Assembly (NCBI GenBank): GCA_001953215.1
Contig: CP019169.1
Coordinates: 4,742,849 to 4,806,848 of the forward strand
Origin: Betaproteobacteria bacterium GR16-43
Lineage (GTDB): Bacteria > Pseudomonadota > Gammaproteobacteria > Burkholderiales > Usitatibacteraceae
DNA: 64,000 bases
Direction of reading: 5' to 3'
Part shown: one piece after another, positions 35,447 through 45,895 of the stretch
Layout of the letters: the number at the start of each line of letters is the position of its first letter
Numbering within the stretch: the stretch's first letter is position 1
Position numbers and translations under genes: made by a program
Notes under the pieces: model-generated
The model's input: only the letters and a program-made list of their open reading frames with translations
Told to the model about the DNA's origin: nothing
Database searches by the model: none

Positions 35447-35953
35447 ATGAAGACACTCCTTGCATTCACCTTCGCGTTGGCGACGCTGCCCGCCTTCGCG
35501 CAAAAGCCCGCGCCCGATCCCTGCGCCGCGCCCGAGGCCCACCAGTTCGACTTCTGGATCGGCGAATGGGACGTCACCGGTGCCAACGGAAAACCCGCGG
35601 GCACGAACTCGATCAAGGTCCTCTATGGCTGCGTCCTCCACGAGTCGTGGAAGGGCCGAGGCGGCTTCGAAGGCCAGAGCTTCAACCGCTATGACGCCGC
35701 GCGTGGCCTGTGGCACCAGACCTGGGTCGACAACAGCGGCACGCTGCTGGCGATCGAGGGCACGTTCAAGGACGGCGTGATGCGCCTCTCCGACGCGAGC
35801 CTGCCGGGCAAGAAGGATCCGAACAAGCTGAACGAGATCGCCTGGAGCGTGAACGCCGACGGCTCGGTGCGCCAGCACTGGCGTACCTCGGAAGATGGGG
35901 GAAAAACATGGGTTACGGCCTTCGATGGCCGCTACGTGCGCGCCCAGCGCTGA
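35447..35953 (+). CDS. Exported DUF1579-like protein
   Basis: A 168-residue protein with a signal peptide (MKTLLAFTFALATLPAFA) and a lipocalin-like beta domain (FDFWIGEWDVTGANGKPAG, FNRYDAARGLWHQTWVDNSG, SVRQHWRTSEDGGKTWV). One Cys pair (PCAAPEA, YGCVLHE) is possible. ATG 35447 is preferred over 35438 because it starts the signal peptide. Function unknown. Confidence 0.8.
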   Translation: MKTLLAFTFALATLPAFAQKPAPDPCAAPEAHQFDFWIGEWDVTGANGKPAGTNSIKVLYGCVLHESWKGRGGFEGQSFNRYDAARGLWHQTWVDNSGTLLAIEGTFKDGVMRLSDASLPGKKDPNKLNEIAWSVNADGSVRQHWRTSEDGGKTWVTAFDGRYVRAQR

Positions 35954-36087
35954 TTCGCGGCGCGAAAATGGCTCAAAACGGAGCACTTTTTCGCTTGGCG
36001 ACATAGACGGAACTGCTTGAATTCCATGTTGATTTCATAAGAAACATGGGAAGAAACGGGGAAACACGCGCGGTGTGCGGAAATCCA

Positions 36088-36110
36088 CATGGGAACGCAA
36101 TGTTCCCATG
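36088..36110. promoter_or_regulatory. Palindrome upstream of the binding protein-chemoreceptor operon
   Basis: CATGGGAAC-GCAAT-GTTCCCATG, a perfect 9-bp dyad about 60 bp before ATG 36169. A related half site (ACATGGG) occurs near 36044, itself opposite CCATGTT near 36024. The layout suggests an operator in the 215-bp, relatively A/T-rich spacer. No factor can be named. Confidence 0.4.
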
Positions 36111-36168
36111 CTCTCATTGCGCTGTTTCTGTAAGACAACCCCAAAATCTTCCCCAGGAATCTCAAGCA

Positions 36169-36912
36169 ATGAACAAGAAAACACTCACGCGCGCTGTATT
36201 GCTCGCCTGCGCGATCACCGCCTCCGCCGCGCACGCGGACGTGGTCAAGTTGAACGGCGCGACGACCTTCGTGAACGTCGTGCTCGAACCCACCCGCGAC
36301 GCCGTCCAGAAGAAGACCGGGCACACGCTCGAGATCGTCGGCAATGCGACCGGCAAGGGTCTCGTCGACCTCGCCGAAGGCCGCGCGGATGCCGCGATGG
36401 TCTCCGAGCCGATCGACATCGCCGTGGCCGCCGCCAAGACCGCGGGCAAGGAAATCGATCCCGCGAAACTGAAGATGCACGAGATCCGCAAGGACGAGAT
36501 CCTCTTCGTCGTGAACCCGAAGAATCCCGTGGCGAGCCTCACGTGGGAGCAGTTGAAGGACATCCACACCGGCAAGATCACGAACTGGAAGTCCGTCGGC
36601 GGCAAGGATGCCCCGATCGTGGTGTATTCCGACGCCGTCACCGGCGGCACGCGCGCGATGGTCAAGAAGGTCGTCATGGGCGGCAGCGAGTACGGCGCCG
36701 AAGTGAAGTCGCTCACCTCCGTGAAACGCGTGGCCGAGCTGGTGGCCAAGGACGAGAACGGCGTCGGCGGCGTGGGCCGCGGCTTCGTGAACGACAAGGA
36801 AGACAAGGTCGTGAAGACGCAGAAGCTCGAGCGTCCGCTGGCCCTCGTCACCCTGGGTGATCCTTCGCCCAAGGTGAAACAAGTCATCGACGCCCTTCGC
36901 GCCGCACAGTAA
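36169..36912 (+). CDS. PstS-like periplasmic substrate-binding protein
   Basis: A 247-residue exported protein (signal peptide to AAHA near residue 21) of the PBP-like domain group found with phosphate-binding proteins: [19 protein letters not shown], then [37 protein letters not shown] and [18 protein letters not shown]. The ITNWKSVGG and GGTRA loops are the usual anion-binding sites. Here it is followed by a chemoreceptor and CheW instead of ABC permeases, so it may hand an anion signal to taxis. Confidence 0.85.
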   Translation: MNKKTLTRAVLLACAITASAAHADVVKLNGATTFVNVVLEPTRDAVQKKTGHTLEIVGNATGKGLVDLAEGRADAAMVSEPIDIAVAAAKTAGKEIDPAKLKMHEIRKDEILFVVNPKNPVASLTWEQLKDIHTGKITNWKSVGGKDAPIVVYSDAVTGGTRAMVKKVVMGGSEYGAEVKSLTSVKRVAELVAKDENGVGGVGRGFVNDKEDKVVKTQKLERPLALVTLGDPSPKVKQVIDALRAAQ

Positions 36913-36976
36913 GCGCAAGCGCGAATCGCAGCGACGCGGCCGGACATCCCGGCCCGTCGCCGCCCCAAGGACAACC

Positions 36977-38644
36977 ATGAATACGCGCACCACCCTGGTC
37001 GCGGGCTTCGGCCTGCTGATTGCCCTCCTCCTCCTCATCGTCACGGTGAGCCTGCTGCGCCTGGAATCGCTGGGCGACAGCGTCACACGGCTCGCCTCGC
37101 AGCGAGTCCCGAAGATGATTGCCGTCGGCCAAGCCGCCCAGGCGCTCATGCAGAGCTCGCGCCAGATGCGCAACGTGCTCATCCTCGACAGCGAGGCCCA
37201 GATCCGCACCGAGCTGGGTGAGATCCTCGCCAACGGCCAGAGGGCCTCGGACGCGCTTGCCGAGGTCGAGAAGAACCTGCAGGACGACGTGGAACGCGCC
37301 CTCTTCAAGGACGTGGCGATCCAGCGGGCCATTTACCTGCCGCTGGAAGAGAAATTCGTGAAGACCGCGCAGCGCGGCGACTACTCGAGCGCGAAGGACA
37401 TCATGCTCGACAAGCTCGAGGGCGCGCAGGTGCGCTACATCGAGGCGATCGGTCTGCTGAACGAGCACGCCGCGTCGGAGAGCCAGGTGGAAGGCCAGCG
37501 CTCCGCCGCATCCATCGCTACTTCGCGATGGATCCTGGCCGGCTTCGCGGCCTTCGCGGTCCTCGTAGCCATCGGCGCGGCGCTGCTCATCGTGCGCGTG
37601 CTGATGCAACGCCTCGGCGGCGAACCCGCGTACGCCGCGCAAGTCGCGGCCCGCATTGCCGCCGGCGACCTGGAAACCGATGTCCGCGTCGACGGCGCGG
37701 CGAAGGCGAGCCTCATCGGCAGCATGAAGCGCATGCGCGACGACCTCGCCGAAGCGGTGGGCACCATCCGCCGCGCGGCCGAGAGCGTGGCCGAAGAGAC
37801 CCGCCAGATCGCGAACGGCAACACCGAACTTTCGAGCCGCACCGAGGAACAGGCGTCCTCGCTGGAGGAGTCCGCGAGCTCGATGGAAGAGCTGATGTCC
37901 ACGGTGACGGCCACGGCGCAGCACGCGAAGCACGCGAGCGAGCTCGCGCTCGCGGCCTCCAACGTCGCGGCGCGCGGCGGGCAGGCCATGCAGGACGTGA
38001 TCACGACGATGGGCGAGATCTCCGCCTCGTCGAAGAAGATCGCCGACATCATCGGCGTGATCGACAGCATCGCCTTCCAGACCAACATCCTCGCGCTGAA
38101 CGCCGCCGTCGAAGCGGCCCGCGCGGGCGAGCAGGGCCGCGGCTTCGCGGTGGTCGCTTCCGAAGTGCGCAGCCTCGCGCAGCGCAGCGCCGGGGCGGCC
38201 AAGGAGATCAAGGGCATCATCCAGGGCTCGGCCGAGCGCGTCGAAGGCGGCACGCGCCGCGTCGAGGACGCCGGCAAGACGATGGCGGAGCTGACGGCCT
38301 CGGTGAACCAGGTGACCGGGATCATCGCGGAGATCGCCACCGCATCGCAGGAACAGGCCTCGGGCATCACGCAGGTGAGCCAGGCGATGGCGTCGATGGA
38401 GCAGGTCACGCAGCAGAACGCGGCGCTCGTGGAGGAATCCGCGGCGGCTGCCGAGAACATGGCCGCCACCGCCGAGCAGCTGGTCACGGCCGTGAGCCGT
38501 TTCCGCGTCACCGGCGTTACCAGGCGCGCCGAGGCACCGGCGGCCGCTCCTCCTCCTCCGCCCCGACGTCGCGTACCGGCTCCCAAGGCGCCGAGGCTCG
38601 CGACGGCAAAGGTCTCGGGCGAAGCCGAATGGGAGGAGTTCTAG
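36977..38644 (+). CDS. Methyl-accepting chemotaxis protein
   Basis: A 555-residue receptor. TM1 is at about 8-28, then a four-helix periplasmic sensor (about 30-185), TM2 (about 190-215), HAMP (about 215-270) and the signalling domain, with the hairpin [20 protein letters not shown] near 357-377. After a Pro/Arg-rich linker the chain ends EWEEF, resembling the NWETF tether that recruits CheR/CheB. It lies 64 nt after the periplasmic binding protein, its probable partner, and 2 nt before cheW. Confidence 0.94.
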   Translation: MNTRTTLVAGFGLLIALLLLIVTVSLLRLESLGDSVTRLASQRVPKMIAVGQAAQALMQSSRQMRNVLILDSEAQIRTELGEILANGQRASDALAEVEKNLQDDVERALFKDVAIQRAIYLPLEEKFVKTAQRGDYSSAKDIMLDKLEGAQVRYIEAIGLLNEHAASESQVEGQRSAASIATSRWILAGFAAFAVLVAIGAALLIVRVLMQRLGGEPAYAAQVAARIAAGDLETDVRVDGAAKASLIGSMKRMRDDLAEAVGTIRRAAESVAEETRQIANGNTELSSRTEEQASSLEESASSMEELMSTVTATAQHAKHASELALAASNVAARGGQAMQDVITTMGEISASSKKIADIIGVIDSIAFQTNILALNAAVEAARAGEQGRGFAVVASEVRSLAQRSAGAAKEIKGIIQGSAERVEGGTRRVEDAGKTMAELTASVNQVTGIIAEIATASQEQASGITQVSQAMASMEQVTQQNAALVEESAAAAENMAATAEQLVTAVSRFRVTGVTRRAEAPAAAPPPPPRRRVPAPKAPRLATAKVSGEAEWEEF

Positions 38645-38646
38645 CC

Positions 38647-39093
38647 ATGGAGACGAGCGTCGAATACCTCGCGTACTCGCTCGGCGCCGAGGAATACGCG
38701 ATCGACATCCTCAAGGTGCGCGAGATCCGTGCCTATGAAACGCCGACGCGCATCGCCGGGGCTCCCGCCAGCATGAAGGGCGTGATCAACCTGCGCGGCA
38801 CCATCATTCCGATCGTCGACATGCGCATCCGCAACGGCGCGGCGCAGGTGGCCTACGACGAATCGACGGTGGTCATCATCCTCGAGCTGTCCGCGCGCAT
38901 GATCGGGATCGTCGTCGACGGCGTCTCCGATGTCCTGCACATCGATGCCGCGAACCTGCGGCCGGTGCCCGAAATGAACTCCTTCGACGCGCGGCACATG
39001 ACCGGGCTTGCGACCCACGAGGGCCGGATGCTCATCGTGGTGGACGTGGAAGCCCTGTTCGCACTGGACGGACACACCGCCAAGGCAGCCTAG
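38647..39093 (+). CDS. cheW: Chemotaxis coupling protein CheW
   Basis: A 148-residue protein linking receptors to CheA. The typical blocks are YSLGAEEYAIDILKVREIRA, ASMKGVINLRGTIIPIVDMR and GIVVDGVSDVLHIDAANLRP. The stop codon TAG (39091-39093) is the first three bases of a palindrome shared with the purL end. No CheA or CheY is in the window. Confidence 0.93.
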   Translation: METSVEYLAYSLGAEEYAIDILKVREIRAYETPTRIAGAPASMKGVINLRGTIIPIVDMRIRNGAAQVAYDESTVVIILELSARMIGIVVDGVSDVLHIDAANLRPVPEMNSFDARHMTGLATHEGRMLIVVDVEALFALDGHTAKAA

Positions 39094-39107
39094 GGGTCAG
39101 ACCCCTA
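39091..39107. repeat. GGGGTC-N-GACCCC inverted repeat, copy 3
   Basis: TAGGGGTC-A-GACCCCTA: eight perfect pairs around one base. The outer TAG on each strand is the stop codon of cheW (plus) and purL (minus), so the whole convergent junction is this element. Confidence 0.9.
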
Positions 39108-42100
39108 ACCAATCCATTTCCGCGCGTTGCGGAAGATCCGCATCCACGGCGATTCGTCGGACCAGCTCTCGGGCTTCCACGAGAACAGCACCGAACGGAA
39201 GACGCGCTCGGGATGCGGCATGAAGATGCTGAAGCGGCCATCGGGCGTGGTGACGCCGGTGACGCCCTGCGGTGAACCGTTGGCGTTGAACGGGTAGGCC
39301 TCGGTCACCTTGCCGCGGTTGTCGACGAAGCGCAGGCCCACGAGGTACTTGCAGGCATCCATCGTCGCCTGGTCCCGATACACGGCCTGGCCCTCGCCGT
39401 GCGCGACCACGATCGGCAGGCGGCTGCCCTCCATGCCGGCGAACAGGATCGACGGCGACTTCTGCACCTCGACCATCACCAGCCTTGCCTCGTACTGCTC
39501 GGACGCGTTGCGTTCGAAGTGCGGCCAGTTCTGCGCGCCCGGAATGATGTCCTTCAGGTTCGACATCATCTGGCAGCCGTTGCAGGCGCCGATCGCGAAC
39601 GAGTCGGTGCGCTTGAAGAAGGCCTCGAACTCGTCGCGCGCCCTCGGGTTGAAGAGGATCGACTTGGCCCAGCCCTCGCCGGCGCCCAGCGTATCGCCGT
39701 AGCTGAAGCCGCCGCATGCCGCGAAGCCCTTGAAGTCCGCGAGCTTCACGCGGCCGGCGATGATGTCGCTCATGTGCACGTCGTAGGGCGCGAAGCCGGC
39801 GCGGTCGAACGCCGCGGCCATCTCCATCTGCCCGTTCACCCCCTGCTCGCGCAGCACCGCGACCTTCGGGCGCGCGCCGGTCCCGATGAACGGCGCGGCG
39901 ATGTCCTCGTCCGGTTCGAACGTGAGCTTCGCGTGCAGGCCCGGGTCGCCCGCGTCGAGAAGGCGGTCGTATTCCTGGTCGGCGCACGCCGGGTTGTCGC
40001 GCAGGCGCTGGATGTGGTGGGTGACCTCCGACCACGCGCGATGGAGATCGATGCGCGCTTCGTCGAACACGGCCTTGCCGTTGAGGATCACGCGCACCTT
40101 CGAATCCGGGTTCGGGTGACCGATCACGTGCGATTCGCGCGAGAGGCCGGCGTCGCGCAGCGCCTGCAGCACCGTCGTGCGCTCGTCGCGCCGCACCTGG
40201 ATCACGGCGCCCAGCTCTTCGTTGAAGAGGATCGCCAACACGCGGTCGTCCACCTGGCCCGCGAGGACGTCCGTCTGGCGCTCGTGGCCGTCGACGTCGA
40301 GCTGTCCCTCCATCGCGAGGGCATCGAGGTAGAGCGTGACGCCGCCGCGCGAAGCGAAGGCCATCTCGCACACCGTGGCGAAGAGGCCGCCGTCGGAACG
40401 ATCGTGATAGGCGAGGATGCGTTCGGCCGCGACCAGTTTCTGGATCGCCGTGAAGAAGCCCTTCAGCTTCGCCGGATGGTCGAGGTCCGGCGCCTCGTTG
40501 CCGACCTGGCCGTGCACCTGCGCGAGCGCCGAGGCTCCGAGGCGATTGCGCCCGCCCCCCAGGTCGATGAGGATCAGCTCCGTGTCGCCGAGGTCGCGGC
40601 GCAACTGCGGCGTGACCGCGAGGCGCACGTCCGTGACGGGTGCGAAGGCCGAGACGATGAGCGAGAGCGGCGCGGTGACGGATTTCGACTCGCCGCTCCC
40701 GGCATCCTTCCACGTCGTCTTCATCGACATGGAGTCCTTGCCGACGGGAATCGAAACGCCGAGCGCGGGGCAGAGCTCGATGCCGACCACGCGCACCGTG
40801 TCGAAGAGCGAGGCATCTTCGCCGGGGTGGCCCGCGGCGCACATCCAGTTGGCCGAGAGCTTCACGTCGCCCAGCTCGGCGATCGGCGCCGCGGCGATGT
40901 TGGTGATGGCCTCGCCCACCGCCATCCGTCCCGAGGCCGGGCCGTCGATGAGGGCCACCGGCGTGCGTTCCCCCACCGCCATCGCTTCGCCTCGGAACGT
41001 CGTGTAACCCATCGTCGTGATCGCGCAGTCGGCCACAGGCACCTGCCACGGGCCTACGAACTGGTCGCGCACGCTCATGCCGCCCACGGTGCGGTCGCCG
41101 ATCGAGATGAGGAAAGTCTTGTCGGCGACGGTGGGGAGCCGCAGGACGCGGTACGCAGCTTCCTTCAACGTGATCTTCGACGTGTCGAGGGCCGGATGCA
41201 CCTTCGCAAGGTGTGCCACATCGCGATGCATGCGCGGCGGCTTGCCGAGCAGCACCTCGAGTTGCATGTCGACCGGACGGTTCCTGTAGAGCGGATCGTC
41301 GACGGCGAGCTGGTGCTCCACATTCGCATCTCCGACGACGGCGAATGGGCAACGCTCGCGCTCGCACATCCGCCGGAAGGTTTCGAGTTGCGAGCGGTCG
41401 ATGGCGATCACGTAGCGCTCCTGCGCTTCGTTCGACCAGATCTGCATCGGCGTCATGCCCGGTTCTTCGTTCGGAACCTTGCGCAAATCGAACGTCGCAC
41501 CGACGCCGCCGCCGTGCGCGAGCTCCGGGAACGCATTCGAGAGGCCACCCGCACCGACGTCATGGATGGCGAGGATCGGATTCGCTTCACCCATCTGCCA
41601 GCAGGCGTCGATCACTTCCTGGCAGCGGCGCTCGAGTTCGGCATTCGCGCGCTGCACCGAATCGAAGTCGAGCGCCTCGGTGTTCTGTCCGCTCGCCATC
41701 GACGATGCGGCGCCACCGCCCAGGCCGATGAGAAAGCCGGGGCCGCCCAGCTGGATGAAGAGGGTGTTCGCGTTCAGCGCGCGCTTGGACGTGTGCGCGG
41801 CCGAGATGTTGCCGTAGCCGCCCGCCAGCATGATGGGCTTGTGATAGCCGCGCACTTCGCCGGCGGACTCCTGCTCGTAGGTGCGGAAGTAGCCGGTGAG
41901 CGCGGGGCGGCCGAATTCGTTGTTGTACGACGCGCCTCCGATGGGGCCGTCGATCATGATCTGCAGCGCCGAGGCAATGCGGCCCGGCTTTCCGTACTCG
42001 CGCTCCCACGGCTGCTCGGCTCCGGGAATGCGCAGGTTCGAAACCGTGAACCCGGTGAGGCCGGCCTTCGGCTTGCCGCCGATGCCGGTGGCGCCCTCGT

Positions 42101-43082
42101 CGCGGATCTCGCCGCCCGCGCCGGTGCCCGCGCCCGGATGCGGCGCAATGGCCGTCGGGTGGTTGTGCGTCTCCACCTTCATCAGGATGTGCGTCGTGTC
42201 GGGGCGGTAATTCCAAGCCCCGTTTGCGTTCGGAAAGTAGCGCTCGATCAACGCGCCTTCCATCACGGCCGAGTTGTCCGAGTACGCGATGACGGTGCCG
42301 CGCGGGCTCGCCTGGTGCGTGTTGCGGATCATCCCGAAGAGCGAGTGCTCGCGCGCCTTGCCGTCGATGGTCCACGAGGCGTTGAAGATCTTGTGGCGGC
42401 AATGCTCGGAGTTCGCCTGCGCGAACATCATGAGCTCGACATCGGTCGGATTGCGGCCCTGCTTGGTGAACGCGTCGACGAGGTAGTCGACTTCGTCGGG
42501 CGCGAGGGCGAGGCCCATGTCGCGGTTGGCCTTCTCGAGCGCGGAATGCCCACCGCCGACGATGTCCACGGTGGAGAGCGGCTTCGGCGCGTGGTGCTCG
42601 AAGAGGCGCTCGGCCTCGGCGAGGCTCGCGACCACCGTCTCGGTCATGCGGTCGTGCAGGGCGGGGTCGAGGCCTTGCAGCGCCTTGTCCCGCAGCGGCT
42701 TTCCATCCTTCGTGGTGACGTAGTACGCCACGCCGCGCTCGATGCGCTCGACTTTCGCGAGGCCGCAGTTGTGCGCGATGTCCGTGGCCTTCGACGACCA
42801 CGGCGAAACCGTGCCCAGGCGCGGGAGGACGAGGCGGAGGTCGCCTTTCGCTTCGCCTTTCGGCGCCGTGCCATAGACGAGGAGCTTCTCGAGCACCTGG
42901 CGCTCGGCGGCCTCGAGCGGCGAGCTGCAGGCGGCGAAATGGATGAACCGCGTGTCGATGCCGATGGCCGCGGCAAGGCGCGGATCGAGCGAGGCGAGGA
43001 GCTTTTCGACGCGGAAGGGCGAGAGCGCAACCGCACCCGGCAGCGTGACGAACTGCCGCGGGGGCGCGTCTTGCGGTTTCAT
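39105..43082 (-). CDS. purL: Phosphoribosylformylglycinamidine synthase, large form
   Basis: A 1325-residue enzyme converting FGAR and glutamine to FGAM in purine synthesis. It has an N-terminal domain, two AIR-synthase-like halves ([50 protein letters not shown]) and a C-terminal class I glutaminase with nucleophile Cys about 1167 in GACNGCQ, plus VAHGEGQ and PHPERVFRS. Length fits the proteobacterial single-chain form. Start ATG 43082 precedes [11 protein letters not shown]. Repeats flank both ends of the gene. Confidence 0.96.
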   Translation of the reverse strand: MKPQDAPPRQFVTLPGAVALSPFRVEKLLASLDPRLAAAIGIDTRFIHFAACSSPLEAAERQVLEKLLVYGTAPKGEAKGDLRLVLPRLGTVSPWSSKATDIAHNCGLAKVERIERGVAYYVTTKDGKPLRDKALQGLDPALHDRMTETVVASLAEAERLFEHHAPKPLSTVDIVGGGHSALEKANRDMGLALAPDEVDYLVDAFTKQGRNPTDVELMMFAQANSEHCRHKIFNASWTIDGKAREHSLFGMIRNTHQASPRGTVIAYSDNSAVMEGALIERYFPNANGAWNYRPDTTHILMKVETHNHPTAIAPHPGAGTGAGGEIRDEGATGIGGKPKAGLTGFTVSNLRIPGAEQPWEREYGKPGRIASALQIMIDGPIGGASYNNEFGRPALTGYFRTYEQESAGEVRGYHKPIMLAGGYGNISAAHTSKRALNANTLFIQLGGPGFLIGLGGGAASSMASGQNTEALDFDSVQRANAELERRCQEVIDACWQMGEANPILAIHDVGAGGLSNAFPELAHGGGVGATFDLRKVPNEEPGMTPMQIWSNEAQERYVIAIDRSQLETFRRMCERERCPFAVVGDANVEHQLAVDDPLYRNRPVDMQLEVLLGKPPRMHRDVAHLAKVHPALDTSKITLKEAAYRVLRLPTVADKTFLISIGDRTVGGMSVRDQFVGPWQVPVADCAITTMGYTTFRGEAMAVGERTPVALIDGPASGRMAVGEAITNIAAAPIAELGDVKLSANWMCAAGHPGEDASLFDTVRVVGIELCPALGVSIPVGKDSMSMKTTWKDAGSGESKSVTAPLSLIVSAFAPVTDVRLAVTPQLRRDLGDTELILIDLGGGRNRLGASALAQVHGQVGNEAPDLDHPAKLKGFFTAIQKLVAAERILAYHDRSDGGLFATVCEMAFASRGGVTLYLDALAMEGQLDVDGHERQTDVLAGQVDDRVLAILFNEELGAVIQVRRDERTTVLQALRDAGLSRESHVIGHPNPDSKVRVILNGKAVFDEARIDLHRAWSEVTHHIQRLRDNPACADQEYDRLLDAGDPGLHAKLTFEPDEDIAAPFIGTGARPKVAVLREQGVNGQMEMAAAFDRAGFAPYDVHMSDIIAGRVKLADFKGFAACGGFSYGDTLGAGEGWAKSILFNPRARDEFEAFFKRTDSFAIGACNGCQMMSNLKDIIPGAQNWPHFERNASEQYEARLVMVEVQKSPSILFAGMEGSRLPIVVAHGEGQAVYRDQATMDACKYLVGLRFVDNRGKVTEAYPFNANGSPQGVTGVTTPDGRFSIFMPHPERVFRSVLFSWKPESWSDESPWMRIFRNARKWIG

Positions 43083-43102
43083 GGAGGCAATTATACCCAA
43101 CC

Positions 43103-43129
43103 GAATAAAGGGGTCAGACTCCTTTATTC
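43103..43129. repeat. GGGGTC-N-GACTCC inverted repeat, copy 4
   Basis: Arms 43103-43115 (GAATAAAGGGGTC) and 43117-43129 pair at 12 of 13 positions; the exception would be a G-U pair in RNA. The TTA inside the right arm is the TAA stop of the ygfX-like gene. It lies 20 nt before the purL start. Confidence 0.85.
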
Positions 43130-43597
43130 CGTTGAACCCCATTGCAGCAGGACCCGCAGCCGCCGGAAGCGTTCGCCATCGATCATGTCCGGCAGCACGA
43201 TGAAGGTGCGATCGAAGCGGCCGCCGTGAGGACGCCACCGAACGATCGTGAGCCAGGGCGCGACAAAGGCGCCCGGCTGCGCCGTTCCGATGCGGCAGCG
43301 CCCCGAAGCATCGCGAACCTCGATGGCGCCGGCACGATCGACCCGAAGCGCCACCACGCCGCGCGCGCCGCGGCGAAGTGCGACGACGCGAAGGGCATCC
43401 GCCGCGAGGGCCGCCACTGCCATCGCGAGTAACCCTTTCAAGGCCGAGGGCATTGGCAACGCGACGAGGATGATGGCCGTCGAGATCGACGCCATGGCCA
43501 CCAGGCAAACCGCCAGCCGCGATGGCCGGAGGTTTGCGGCAAGCGCCTCGCTATACTTGAAGGACTGCCGAATCGATCCCACGTTGGTTTCCACCAT
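43124..43597 (-). CDS. YgfX-like membrane protein
   Basis: A protein of about 157 residues. It has the [12 protein letters not shown]-terminal box, two membrane helices ([40 protein letters not shown]), and a cytoplasmic beta part ending [10 protein letters not shown], all typical of YgfX. In enterobacteria YgfX is linked to SdhE and to YgfZ, and here ygfZ is divergent. The chosen ATG 43597 overlaps the ygfZ ATG on the other strand; no other usual codon lies before the RPSR box. The exact start is therefore uncertain. Confidence 0.68.
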   Translation of the reverse strand: MVETNVGSIRQSFKYSEALAANLRPSRLAVCLVAMASISTAIILVALPMPSALKGLLAMAVAALAADALRVVALRRGARGVVALRVDRAGAIEVRDASGRCRIGTAQPGAFVAPWLTIVRWRPHGGRFDRTFIVLPDMIDGERFRRLRVLLQWGSTE

Positions 43598-44534
43598 GAC
43601 CGTCGCACCCACGTTCGTCGCCGATCTCTCCCACAACGCCGTGCTGGCGGTTTCGGGGGACGACGCGCGGGCGTTCCTGCACGGCCAGTTCACCAACGAT
43701 GTCGAGGCCCTGAAGGTCGGCGATGCGCAGTGGAACAGCTGGCTTACCGCGAAGGGCCGCATCCTCGCCACGTTCCTGCTGGTCCGCAGGTCCGGTCACT
43801 TCGTCATGATGCTGCCTGCCGAGATCGCCGCGCCGATCGCCAAGCGCCTGCGCATGTTCGTGCTCCGGTCGAAGGTCGCGATCGAGGACGTGACCGCGAA
43901 CCAGCCGCGCTGGGGAATTGCAGGGCCGGGCTCAAGGCCTCTCGTCTCCGCCTGGTGGGACGCGGTGCCGGAGCCCATGCAATCGACGGAACGGGAAGAC
44001 GTGCTTTGCGTCGGTCTCGAGGCCGAGCGCTTCCTCGTCGTCGCACCGCTGGCGATGGCCGAACCGATCCGCGCCATCCTGCTGCCCGGCACCGTCGCGG
44101 CCGGACCCGAAGCGTGGGACGCCGCCAACATCCGCGCGGGCGTGCCCACCATCCTCGCCGCCACGCAGGAAGCGTTCACGCCGCAGATGGTGAACTTCGA
44201 GCTGATCGGCGGCGTGAACTTCAAGAAGGGCTGCTATCCGGGCCAGGAGATCGTCGCGCGCACGCACTATCGCGGCGGCCTGAAGCGGCGCATGGCCCTC
44301 GCGCATTTCGCGGGCGCCGAGGCCCCGAAGCCCGGCGACTCGCTCTACAGCATTGCGTTTGGAGACCAGGCCGCGGGCCAGGTCGCGAACGTGGCGCCTT
44401 CTCCCACGGGTGGGTACGACGCGCTCATCGTCGCGCAACTCGAGAGCCTGGACAGTGGCGACCTTCGCTTGGGCTCCCTCACGGGTCCCGCGCTCGAACT
44501 GCGGGAGCTGCCCTACTCGGTGCCTCGAGTTTAG
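43596..44534 (+). CDS. ygfZ: tRNA-modifying/Fe-S maturation protein YgfZ
   Basis: A 312-residue folate-binding protein related to GcvT that supports iron-sulfur enzymes such as MiaB. The signature KGCYPGQE is present (KKGCYPGQEIVARTHYRGG, Cys about 213), and the N-terminal domain has FLHGQFTNDVEAL. A TATACT at 43552-43557 may be its -10. The stop TAG lies in the left arm of repeat copy 5. Confidence 0.93.
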   Translation: MTVAPTFVADLSHNAVLAVSGDDARAFLHGQFTNDVEALKVGDAQWNSWLTAKGRILATFLLVRRSGHFVMMLPAEIAAPIAKRLRMFVLRSKVAIEDVTANQPRWGIAGPGSRPLVSAWWDAVPEPMQSTEREDVLCVGLEAERFLVVAPLAMAEPIRAILLPGTVAAGPEAWDAANIRAGVPTILAATQEAFTPQMVNFELIGGVNFKKGCYPGQEIVARTHYRGGLKRRMALAHFAGAEAPKPGDSLYSIAFGDQAAGQVANVAPSPTGGYDALIVAQLESLDSGDLRLGSLTGPALELRELPYSVPRV

Positions 44535-44589
44535 GGTCAGCACGATAACTGCCGCGAATTCGACAGTTATCGTGCTGACCCTAAACTCG
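44526..44589. repeat. GGGTCAG-type inverted repeat, copy 5
   Basis: Perfect 26-nt arms, 44526-44551 and 44564-44589 (outer CGAGTTTAGGGTCAG, inner CACGATAACTG), with a 12-nt loop. The outer TAG is the stop of ygfZ on one strand and of the acetyltransferase on the other. Confidence 0.92.
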
Positions 44590-45006
44590 CTTCCGCATTC
44601 CCACGTGCGGGATGCCTGCCTCGAGGTATTCCGCGCCGTCGACGACGAACCCGTGGCGCTCGTAGAACGCCTTCGCATGCGATTGCGAATGGAGGTACAC
44701 CTCGGCCAGGCCACGGCGCTTCGCTTCCGTCACCAGCGCGGCCAGCATCCCGCCGCCGACCCCTGAGCCGCGCCAATCGGCGAGCACCGCCATGCGACCG
44801 ATGCGCCCGTCGGGCATGAGGCGCCCGGCGCCGACGGGGTGGCCGTCCAGGTCGCGGGCGAGCACGTGCACGCATTCGGCGTCGCGGCCGTCCCGCTCGA
44901 TGGCGACCGGCACGGATTGCTCGTCGACGAACACGCGAGTGCGCACGTCCGAGAGCATCACGCCCGAGTCGCTCCAGGGAACGATCATCACGAAGTAATC
45001 GGCCAT
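44581..45006 (-). CDS. GNAT-family N-acetyltransferase
   Basis: A 141-residue acetyl-CoA-dependent transferase of the ElaA-like type. The front has VRTRVFVDEQSVPVAIERDG, the acetyl-CoA loop is DWRGSGVGGGMLAAL, and the C-terminal AKAFYERHGFVV motif completes the fold. Start ATG 45006 is only 13 bp from the divergent EamA GTG and coincides with the +1 predicted from TAGAAT. Substrate unknown. Confidence 0.88.
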   Translation of the reverse strand: MADYFVMIVPWSDSGVMLSDVRTRVFVDEQSVPVAIERDGRDAECVHVLARDLDGHPVGAGRLMPDGRIGRMAVLADWRGSGVGGGMLAALVTEAKRRGLAEVYLHSQSHAKAFYERHGFVVDGAEYLEAGIPHVGMRKRV

Positions 45007-45007
45007 G

Positions 45008-45017
45008 TAGAATTCTA
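45008..45017. promoter_or_regulatory. Symmetric -10 element TAGAATTCTA
   Basis: This palindrome gives TAGAAT on both strands in the 13-bp spacer. Predicted starts fall on the ATG of the acetyltransferase (45006) and the GTG of the EamA gene (45020), so both messages may be leaderless. No convincing -35 boxes. Confidence 0.4.
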
Positions 45018-45019
45018 GC

Positions 45020-45895
45020 GTGACATCTTCCCGCACGACCCCGGTGGCCGCGCTCGTGGCGATGGTGCTGATCTGGGGCTACTCGTGGGTGGTCATGAAG
45101 ATCGCCCTTCGGCACGCGCATCCGTTCGACTTCGCCGCCTGGCGCGTGGGCCTCGGTTCCGCGTTCCTGTTCCTCGTGATCAAACTCACGGGCCGCAAGC
45201 TGTTGCTGCCGAACTACCGCATGGCGGTGCTGCTGGGGTTGGTGCAGGTGGCCCTCTTCGTCGCACTCTCGCACTTCGCGCTGCTGAAGGCCGGCCCGGG
45301 CAAGACTTCGGTGCTCGTCTTCACGATGCCGTTCTGGATGATCGTGTTCGCGCATTTCCTGATCGGGGAACGCATGCGGGGCGCGCAATGGATCGCGGTT
45401 TCGATCGCCTTCGCGGGCCTCACGCTCATCGTCGCGCCCTGGGACCTCACGAGCCTCGTCGGCAGCCTGCTCGCCGTGGGGGGCGGCGCGGTCTGGGCGA
45501 TCTCGGCCGTGTTGTCGAAGCGCTGGCCCACGCCGGGCGCGGATCCACTCACCTTCACCGCATGGCAGTTGCTCTTCGGCTTCGTCGCGCTCGCGATACT
45601 CTCGGTGCTCGTGTCGGACCGGCCGATCGAGTGGACGCACGAATACATCTACGCCCTCGCCTTCTCGACCATCGCCGCGACCGCCATCGGCTGGTGGCTC
45701 TGGACCTACATCCTCGCCAACTCGCCCGCCGGCATCGCGGGGCTGAACGCGCTGGGCATTCCCGTGGTCGCCGTGCTCTCGTCGTGGGTGCAGCTCGGGG
45801 AGAAGCCCCCGGGGCTGGAGCTCGCGGGCATGGTCCTGATCGGCTTCGCCCTCGCCCTGCTGGCGTGGCTCAACCTCCGGGCGCTGCGTCCATGA
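45020..45895 (+). CDS. EamA (DMT superfamily) transporter
   Basis: A 291-residue inner-membrane protein with ten predicted helices in two EamA halves (VAMVLIWGYSWVVMKIAL; GGGAVWAISAVLSKRW). Likely an exporter of metabolites or amino acids; substrate unknown. GTG start. Its TGA overlaps the ATG of the SET-domain gene. Confidence 0.88.
   Translation: MTSSRTTPVAALVAMVLIWGYSWVVMKIALRHAHPFDFAAWRVGLGSAFLFLVIKLTGRKLLLPNYRMAVLLGLVQVALFVALSHFALLKAGPGKTSVLVFTMPFWMIVFAHFLIGERMRGAQWIAVSIAFAGLTLIVAPWDLTSLVGSLLAVGGGAVWAISAVLSKRWPTPGADPLTFTAWQLLFGFVALAILSVLVSDRPIEWTHEYIYALAFSTIAATAIGWWLWTYILANSPAGIAGLNALGIPVVAVLSSWVQLGEKPPGLELAGMVLIGFALALLAWLNLRALRP

Noticed and set aside
39399..43229. A 1276-codon open frame on the plus strand opposite purL
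   Set aside because: Its composition (Arg, Val, His, Glu rich, no recognisable domain) is what the complement of a high-GC gene gives. purL on the other strand has all family motifs.
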